Source of the DNA: Halichondria panicea
Lineage: Eukaryota; Porifera; Demospongiae; Suberitida; Halichondriidae
Direction of reading: 5' to 3'
Assembly (NCBI RefSeq): GCF_963675165.1
Contig: NC_087389.1
Coordinates: 840,001 to 904,000, forward strand
DNA: 64,000 bases
Shown one piece after another: positions 57,286-64,000 of this stretch. Within the stretch, counting starts at the first letter, position 1. Each line of letters starts with the position of its first letter. Under the pieces are notes generated by a model, which was not told the origin of the DNA, made no database searches, and saw nothing but the letters and a program-made list of their open reading frames with translations. The translations under genes and the position numbers were made by a program.

Positions 57286-58105
57286 ATGGACCCTTCAATT
57301 GTCCAGTTTATGGCCTCTCAAGGCCTGGCAATTCCCCCCCAGTCAGGAATGGTTCAATTCCAGGGAAGCATGCCCCCCGGACCTGGCATCATGAACTCCG
57401 TCACTAGCCTCACTCCCTCTGGTGCAAAGAGACGAAAGCTAGGGTTCGTACATACTATAGCTACTGGTACGATACGTGTAACCACTGTGTATATCCTGTT
57501 ACTATAGGAATGGTCAAATGATGGATGAGGTTGACCTTGACGATGAAGGCAAGGCTGGGTCTAGTAAACTAACACTAGAGGCCAAGTAAGTTAGTCACTC
57601 ATGATGAGTCTAACCAGAGAGCTGTACGATTATTGCCCCCCTCCACACACCACACACACACACACACACACACTGGACCCCTCCTCCACACACACCCCAC
57701 ACACACACTTGGCAGGAGGTCCCAGCATTGTGAGGTAGAGAAGAAGCGAAGGGAGCGCATGAATCGCTACATGTCTGAGCTTGCTCAGATGATCCCTGCT
57801 TGCAATGCAGTCCCGAGGAAACTTGACAAGCTCTCCATTCTCAAGATGGCCGTGGATCATATGAAGAACCTGCAAGGAGACTGTCAGACGCCATCTGAGT
57901 ACAAACCAGGGTTCCTGACTGATGATGAGCTTAAGAAACTCATTGTGGAGGTAATACACAGTCCACCCACTAGCCATGTTCATCCCCCCCCCCCCACACA
58001 CACACACACACACAATCCACCCACTAGCCATGTTCAGCCCCCCCCCCACACAGTTTATCCACTAGCCATGTTCAGCCCACCCCCCACCCCACCCCACACA
58101 CACAC

Positions 58106-58160
<55 letters not shown>

Positions 58161-58194
58161 CACACACACACACACGCACACACACACACACACG

Positions 58195-58292
<98 letters not shown>

Positions 58293-59936
58293 CTGCTAAT
58301 GGGTTCATGATGATTGTGGAGTGCTCTCAGGCCAAGATCTTGTATGTGTCTGACACTATCGATGATGTCCTCCAGGAGAAACCAGACAATTGGGTGGGGT
58401 CCTGCCTCTATGACATGTTGCATCACAAGGTACTGGCCCCCTATCACCTTGGTGCATTAACTAAGTGTTGCTTTTATTGTTGACAGGACATAGTTAAAGT
58501 ACGAGATCAGTTGGCATGTTTTGATGTTGACAGTGTCCTTAAAGAAAGCTCTACAGCCAGTAACTGTGAGTGATCCATTATCTGGTGTGTGTGATTCATT
58601 CATTGTGTTCCCATAGCTCCACTTGTCATGCATGGGCAGTCAATCAATGGCCTCAGGAGGTCCTTCCTGTGTAGGGTCAAGAAGACCAAGGAGGGACATC
58701 CCAGTACAGTAAGTAATGGACACAACAATTTATGTTCTCTCTTGTTATGACCCCACACCACACACATACCCACACACACCACACACACACAGTCGAGGGA
58801 CAGCTCCAGGAGTGACTACAATAACTCGGAGACCTTTATCAAGTTGCTCCATCCTCACGAGAACTCTCAGTATGCCGTGCTCCACTGCACCGGCTTCATC
58901 AGGTGAGTGTACATGCTGTCTGTCTGTGTGGTGTGTGGGGATTACTGCATGCTGTGGTATAATTATTGTAGTGCTTCTTAATTAATCAACATTAATCAAA
59001 ACATTGGCCCATACCCTCAATGCGCCCATACAAGTGCTGTGGCCCACATGCTCGTGTGTATGAGGCGGGCGCCTGTGAGTATGCCAGGAGACTCACTATT
59101 TTTGGAAGGGACTTGATAAGTGTGTGAATTATTGGCTATAAGAGATCTGTGTTTGACCATGTGCTACTCATGATACTCATGAAGAGTTCCCTCTGCAGAA
59201 ACCTTACAAGTTCAGAGCGCAGATCTCTTCGAGTGGAAGACTCGTCTGCAGGGACGTGTCTGGTTGCCGTGGCGAGGCTACAACACTTCGGAGATGATGG
59301 TCCAAAGGTCAGCATGGAGACAAGTGAGAATGAGTTTGTCACTCGAGTAGCAGTGGACGGCCGATTCAGTTATGTAGACCCAAGGTACGTGTGTGTGTGG
59401 GCGTGTGTGGGCGTGGGCGTGTGTATGTATGGTCCTAGCATGTCCCTCTGCCATTTTTTCAATCCTCAATCTCGATACAAATAAGCGTAGTAAAGTATAG
59501 GCCTAGGAGGTGGTTGTTTTTGTTTAGCTGTGGCTAGTACCAACCATTGACTAGAGTGGGTGTGTGATGTGTGTGATGTGTGCAGGGTGGCGAGTGTGCT
59601 TGGTTACCTACCACAAGACCTCATTGGACAAGTCTCCTACGAGTACTACCATCCTGATGACATTGAGAAGATGGTCCACCTTCATCATGATGGTGAGCAC
59701 TAGGCTATACACACACAGTGTCGGCTATACACACACAGTGTCGGCTATGTAGTGTGTCGTTTTTCTAATTCTAAATCAGACCTGTTTTCGAAGCTAATGA
59801 TGTAGATTATCGCTAGTGCAATGGCTCCGTAACTTGTACTTGGAACGTCCGATTTCAAATGCATCTAGCAGGGTTTCATCTAGTGGGGGGGGGGCGGGGG
59901 GGAAAATAGGAGGGGAGGGAGAGGGAGAGAGAGAGG

Positions 59937-59970
<34 letters not shown>

Positions 59971-61401
59971 GAGGGGTACTATAACCAACACTATCTAGAC
60001 ACAGTCTTTTGCTACATGTAGCTTTGCTAGAGGATGCTTGGTCATCACCTATAGTATTACCACAAATATCTATCCATTGCTTTTGTGGTTTCTATAGTGT
60101 TCTATAGATATGGTCCACAATTTCAAACCAAGTTATATGGAGTTGCCTGTCAATGCACATTGCCAGGAGTACATTGCTAATAGGCACCAGCAACAAACAA
60201 TATAGGAGGTGTAGTGATCGGAAGTGGGCGTGGCCTCAAATTTTTCGCGCTAGCGTGCAATTTCTTTTCAAACTTCCCCCCCCAAACTTAAAATCCTGGA
60301 TGAAACCCTGTCTAGTAGCTCTAACAATACGGTGTGCTTAGATCAATGATAACATATGTTTGGACCATCCCCTTCATGTAGCTATGAAGAGGCGGACTCC
60401 CATGCCCACCGTGAGGTATCGGTTCCTGTGCAAGGATCACAAGTGGCTGTCTCTGGCAATGAAGGCGTTTGCTTTTGTGAACCCGTTCTCTCAACAAGTG
60501 GAGTATGTTGTGTGCACCAACGTCATCATGAGGTGAGCAGTGGGGCTACATGTTTGTAGAGCCCTTAGCAACAGGGCTCATGTATGTAGAGCCCTTAGCA
60601 ACAGTTCATTAAAGCAACACTAATGATGATGAAATTCCAATAATTGGCTGTAATTTCCCTAATAAGAGTTTGGCTACATATACAATATACAATGTTGTTC
60701 TCCTGTGCTTGCAGGGCAGAGTCCAAAGAGACTGAGACCAGTTCTGAAATGAGGGGTGCTATGATGGCACTCAGGCCTCCGGGGGGTGAGCTGGGTGGAG
60801 CCAATGGGGACAGCCAAGTACCCATGGATCAGGTAGGGCCTTGTCAGCGTCCTGCATACAGTACACTGTTAGTACAGCTATAGTCAGTACAGTACAGTAC
60901 AGTAGTTACCTTGTGTAGTGAGTGAACACCTTCCTCTGTGTGTGTACACAGGGCATGCTGAGTGACCCACTGTCAATGCTCCTCATGTCCTCCTCCACAC
61001 CACCTGCTGGACCCTCATCAGGTGACCTAGCTCTCTCCTTCAACACCTCAAGCCCTAGTGACATGGCCCAACCTACCACCATTGTATCAGCTGAGATGCC
61101 AGGAGCGGCCATATCCACTCCAGCTGCCGTCACTATACAGGAGAACGCAGCTACTGCTCAGCACATTCTCGACGAATACAATCGAATGCACACAACGCCA
61201 ATGGTGAGAAAAGACCTCAACATAAGCTTTCCTCCTGGGCTGTTCACGAATGAAGTGAATCTGATGGGGTCAGAGTTCCCGTATCGCCACCTGCTGCAAG
61301 AGTTGGAGAACCCAGCCGAGTTCACTGAACTGTTCAAACAAGTACCAGCCAACCCTCTCAAGTTACCAAACGCCTTTCAAGACCTCGACTTATTTGATTA
61401 G
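57286..61401 (+). CDS. ARNT: Class II bHLH-PAS transcription factor (ARNT/BMAL type)
   Basis: Obligate partner of class I bHLH-PAS sensors (AHR, HIF, SIM, CLOCK types). Exons: 57286-57443, 57508-57585, 57716-57950, 58292-58429, 58487-58565, 58617-58708, 58793-58902, 59199-59384, 59586-59692, 60382-60532, 60715-60832, 60952-61401 (633 aa). bHLH ~80-135: [20 protein letters not shown] and [20 protein letters not shown], with the E-box/half-site reader H..E..RR. PAS-A opens [20 protein letters not shown]; a [12 protein letters not shown] block follows; PAS-B has [18 protein letters not shown] and [10 protein letters not shown]. The C-terminus is Ser/Pro/Thr-rich and ends [10 protein letters not shown], an acidic-hydrophobic activator-like tip. 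Features of both ARNT and BMAL are present, so the ortholog group is unsettled. The intron before exon 10 of the list holds a nested MITE. Confidence 0.92.
58090..58290. repeat. (CA)n microsatellite in ARNT intron 3
   Basis: CA run with a few CGCA interruptions leading straight into the acceptor of the PAS-A exon; preceded by short C-rich duplications (CCACTAGCCATGTTCA, three copies at 57967-58075). Confidence 0.95.
59760..60335 (-). repeat. Older dispersed repeat (GAAATCGGACGTTCC family) interrupted by a MITE
   Basis: Left part ends ...GGAACGTCCGATTTCAAATG + CATCTAG and the right part resumes TCTAGTAGCTCTAACAATAC. The complement of the copy at 7620-7665 runs GGAACGTCCGATTTC...GCATTTAGTAGC without a break, so it acts as the empty site. 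Confidence 0.75.
59869..60310. mobile_element. Nested MITE, 442 bp, with CAGGGTTTCATC ends and TCTAG target duplication
   Basis: Starts CAGGGTTTCATC and ends with the inverse GATGAAACCCTG (12 bp perfect). G-rich and C-rich subterminal stretches also mirror each other. Flanked by TCTAG on both sides (59864-59868 and 60311-60315). Sits inside an older repeat copy. No open frame of note. Confidence 0.88.
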
Positions 61402-62743
61402 CTAATTAATTAACAGACTGCATTCACTGTGTGTCACACTTGTGTATATATACCAACTCATTATTTTATGTATGATGGCTTTTTGCGTACATCTTGTACT
61501 ACCGTATAGCGGGTATATTTCGAGGGTATAAATGTTCGCGGTTTTCGCGGATTGAGCCTCTACTGCGAAAATTTATACCCACGAAAATTTATATCTTTAT
61601 TGAATAGTAGGCGTGTTCAATATTATTGACCACACCTATCGACAATAAGAGGTGCCTCACCGTTATAGGCTAGGCCTGGATTCGAGGCTAACGGTGTGGT
61701 GGTAACAGCTGCATGTTGATGTGCGCATGCGCCAAAAGGCTGGAACTCAGACCACGAAAATAAAATCCGCGAAATCCTTTGTAATGGTCCATCCGCGAAA
61801 ATTTATACCCTCGAAATATACCCGCTATACGGTATACATGTCACTATAATTATATGGGGAAAAAAACATTTTTTTCTGAGTGCAGAGATGTATGTTGTAT
61901 AAGCCAACTACATTATTATAATTATATGCATGTACTAGCTCATGATTAAACACTTGTCTAAAATTCACCTATGCAAACATTTGACAGCTTCATATTGCAA
62001 TGTGCATTACTCATAAAAATTTAAATAGATATGATTTTTTTATTAGCACACAATTCCCTGCCCAGTGACACAAGTGCATCCTAACCATCTATTGCCATCA
62101 AGTCTTAATAATAGTTTATGCAAACATAGCAGACAGACTGACAGCATACAGAGGAAGCACACGCCCACACACTGCACATACACACCAACGCATAACATGT
62201 TATGTGAGAGCATATCAAGTTCACTCTAGCTACCGGTTCACTCTAGCTACCGGTGACAGTTAAACTTTCCATCATAAATAACAGCAACACGATTAAGATG
62301 AATTATAGCACATTTCCCTGACACTACCTCAGTATCAATCATTTCTATGGAAACACTCTCTATTAAGACGACACATGTTACCATGACTATTGTCTTGTTG
62401 CTCATCTAGATGATGAGTATCCAGTCGCAGCCTCGCCAGCACTTGTCTGGCCCTACTTAGAATTAATCAATGGAAACCTTGTGCATATGACCAATTCCTT
62501 TTATGTGGCTCGTCGGTAATTTGCCTACTAATAATATTTGTCAACAAAAAGTTAGAACAATTCATTAGAGCTCTTATAGAAACCTACAAGATAAATTCCT
62601 ATGGATCCATACGAGTGCATGTACGGAGGTTTAAAAGTAGATCTCCAGCAGCAGTACGATAACTGCATAGCTACAAGACAACCAAACAGAAGACCTCCTG
62701 CATAGATACAACAGCCAACCAGAGGATCCCCCACATAGCCACA
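61402..62743. other. Intergenic between ARNT and the homeobox gene
   Basis: Contains the ARNT 3' UTR, a MITE (61502-61832), AT-rich spacer, an 18-bp tandem duplication (TTCACTCTAGCTACCGG, 62219-62255), and the homeobox promoter. No exon chain seen. Confidence 0.5.
61502..61832. mobile_element. MITE, 331 bp, CCGTATAGCGGG family, copy 3
   Basis: Perfect 32-bp terminal inverted repeats (beginning CCGTATAGCGGGTATATTTC) flanked by TA. The longest inverted repeats of the three copies, so probably the youngest. Lies just beyond the ARNT stop codon, in the likely 3' UTR. Confidence 0.92.
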
Positions 62744-63463
62744 ATGTTCACCATAGACCACCTGCTAGGAAAGGACAAGATGACACCAGTTGCAAGGAGA
62801 GATGCATCAGTGTCGTCAGTCAGGGGCAGGAAGCGCAGCTGCTGTGATGAGAGAGACAGTGGCATTGAGTGTGACTGGTCAGAGGAGCCAGCATCTCCTG
62901 CCAAGAGCTGCAAGAGTGATGATGATCTATCCTTGGATACTAGTGACTTAAAGGAAGGAAGAAGCAAGAGAACCAGAACTACTTTCACACAGTTCCAGTT
63001 GGATGAATTAGAGCTGATATTCCGACAGACACACTATCCAGACGTCCTCCTCCGAGAGAAGCTGGCTATGAGAATTGGACTACCTGAGTCAAGAGTGCAA
63101 GTGTGGTTCCAGAACAGACGTGCCAAATGGAGAAAGAGGGAGAAAATCATGGCTACATCAGACACCAAAACACCACTCAGAAACTACCCTATTTCATCGC
63201 CACAAGAGTTTCTCCAGTTGTTCCCCCCTCTGACACCATGGAGACTCCCGCACATGGCAGGACCTCCATACAGCTTCCTACCAGCCCATGCAGGAGGACT
63301 AACCATACCCACTCCAGCTACCTACAATGCAGCTGCAGCATGGCTACAGCCTCAGGCCGCCCTCACGCTGGGGCAGCTGCAGTTACTAGGCAGTAGAATC
63401 TCAACGGCAGAAACTTTTATCACCGGACAGTCGGTAGTCAAAATTAAACCCCAACAATCTTAA
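62744..63463 (+). CDS. Paired-like (PRD-class, Q50) homeobox transcription factor
   Basis: Single coding exon, 239 aa. The homeodomain (residues ~74-133) reads [20 protein letters not shown] ... [18 protein letters not shown], with Gln at homeodomain position 50 (WFQN), as in aristaless, Arx, Otp or Rax types. The protein begins [20 protein letters not shown] resembles the octapeptide/eh1 repressor motif (FSIDxIL) found near the N-terminus of many PRD-class proteins. Between them are acidic and Ser-rich stretches ([15 protein letters not shown]). No paired domain and no obvious C-terminal OAR motif. The lack of an intron in the homeodomain is unusual for PRD-class genes. The family within PRD cannot be fixed by eye. 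Confidence 0.93.
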   Translation: MFTIDHLLGKDKMTPVARRDASVSSVRGRKRSCCDERDSGIECDWSEEPASPAKSCKSDDDLSLDTSDLKEGRSKRTRTTFTQFQLDELELIFRQTHYPDVLLREKLAMRIGLPESRVQVWFQNRRAKWRKREKIMATSDTKTPLRNYPISSPQEFLQLFPPLTPWRLPHMAGPPYSFLPAHAGGLTIPTPATYNAAAAWLQPQAALTLGQLQLLGSRISTAETFITGQSVVKIKPQQS

Positions 63464-63591
63464 CTAGTGTGTTATTTCATATACCCAGATCATTAGTGCA
63501 AGAGATGGCTGGTCTGTCTCATTCATCATAACATTCATTTTTTATCACATTTTTTTCTACTGTACGATAATGTATAATGAAAATTAAAATG

Positions 63592-63990
63592 CTAATTTGA
63601 TAATGGAAATGAATATAGTTTATTACCTGTTTTACATCTAGCTTCCTCAACACAGAGTTCAAAGGTTAGCTTGTCTGAGCCCTCGACTTGACTGTCCTCC
63701 AACATCATTGTCCACTCGTCCTGCATGCATGCATGGTACAGTATACAGTAAGAGTTGTACAGGGTTTCATTTATACAGCATTTTCAAGTGGGTGAACATG
63801 TGAGTTTCAAACATAAAGGGGATGATTGCAAGTATTTGCTCCAAGCAGGTGAACATTTCAAGAGGGTAAACATTCCCTGGCTAACCCCACCTGTCCCCAC
63901 CTGCACTAGTGCTGTGCCTCTACTGTGTACCGATCCCCTGCTAGTGATATCCCCCAGACACCAGTACAGGGACACATGGAACGAGGGATC
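63592..63990 (-). CDS. USB1: USB1 (Mpn1) U6 snRNA 3' exonuclease, last two exons; gene continues off the right edge
   Basis: USB1 trims the U6 snRNA 3' tail and leaves a terminal cyclic phosphate. Exons 63901-63990 and 63592-63720 (phase 0 junction). The first gives DPSFHVSLYWCLGD, holding the second catalytic H-x-S motif (HVS) of the 2H phosphodiesterase fold; human USB1 has a very similar FHLSLAWCVGD. The second ends VEEARCKTGNKLYSFPLSN, matching the family's C-terminal R-C-K-S-G-N-K block. A GTAATA that looks like a donor inside it is not used, since reading on gives the conserved end. Part of the intron holds a CAGGGTTTCAT-type repeat end. Confidence 0.9.
63760..63900. repeat. Possible partial MITE end (CAGGGTTTCATT) in a USB1 intron
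   Basis: CAGGGTTTCATTTA matches 11 bp of the terminus of the nested MITE at 59869. No matching inverse end is found before the exon at 63901, so it may be a fragment or chance match. Confidence 0.35.
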
Positions 63991-64000
63991 CTGCAGAGGA

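Noticed and set aside
58986-59092. Candidate extra ARNT exon (about 59034-59073)
   Set aside because: It has splice-like borders but including it breaks the frame; joining exon 58793-58902 directly to 59199-59384 gives the conserved GFIRN...CLVAVARLQ sequence.
63592-63640. A donor site (GTAATA) ending a 95-bp minus-strand exon
   Set aside because: Reading through gives CKTGNKLYSFPLSN and a stop, matching the USB1 C-terminus, so the exon is terminal and no donor is needed.

Overview
This window is animal nuclear DNA, most likely from a demosponge. The evidence is a full set of metazoan genes with conserved introns, very tight packing (about 21 protein genes in 64 kb), many introns of 40-100 bp, and a heavy load of (CA)n microsatellites, minisatellites and small non-autonomous transposons. 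The metazoan call is firm because MSH4, SPAG6, PARG, a two-finger GATA factor, an ARNT-type bHLH-PAS factor, a paired-like homeobox and TERB1 are all readable. The sponge call is inference from architecture. Gene models below were built by hand from splice sites, phase consistency and family conservation; all introns are GT-AG except two GC-AG introns.

Left to right: the 5' part of a PTDSS2-type phosphatidylserine synthase (-), a NEK4-like kinase (+), MCRS1 (+), a 28-exon MSH4 (+), a PRAS40/AKT1S1 homologue (+), a tandem pair of type II membrane proteins with a possible degenerate JmjC/cupin fold (-), TERB1 (-), API5 (+), a type I membrane protein with an APP copper-binding-domain-like cysteine pattern (-), a GATA factor (+), SPAG6 (-), PARG (+), a 23-exon FAM193 gene (-), two tandem histidine-rich genes with an N-terminal Met-Ala-Gly-His (+), RPL27A (-), POLR1F (+), an ARNT/BMAL-type bHLH-PAS factor (+), a paired-like homeobox gene (+), and the last two exons of USB1 (-) at the right edge.

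Functionally the neighbourhood mixes meiosis (MSH4, TERB1), cilia (SPAG6, perhaps the NEK), growth signalling (PRAS40), ribosome production (RPL27A and POLR1F, head to head), DNA damage and chromatin (PARG, MCRS1), and transcription factors (GATA, ARNT, homeobox). Several pairs are divergent with short shared promoters (TERB1/API5, RPL27A/POLR1F, FAM193/His-rich). Four things stand out: tandem repeats that have copied splice sites in three genes (nine in-frame donors in MSH4), the His-rich gene pair predicted to carry ATCUN-type copper sites, the tandem membrane proteins of unknown family, and the APP-CuBD-like receptor. Three copies of a TA-flanked MITE with CCGTATAGCGGG ends, a nested 442-bp MITE in the ARNT gene, and two families of intronic repeats account for much of the remaining sequence.
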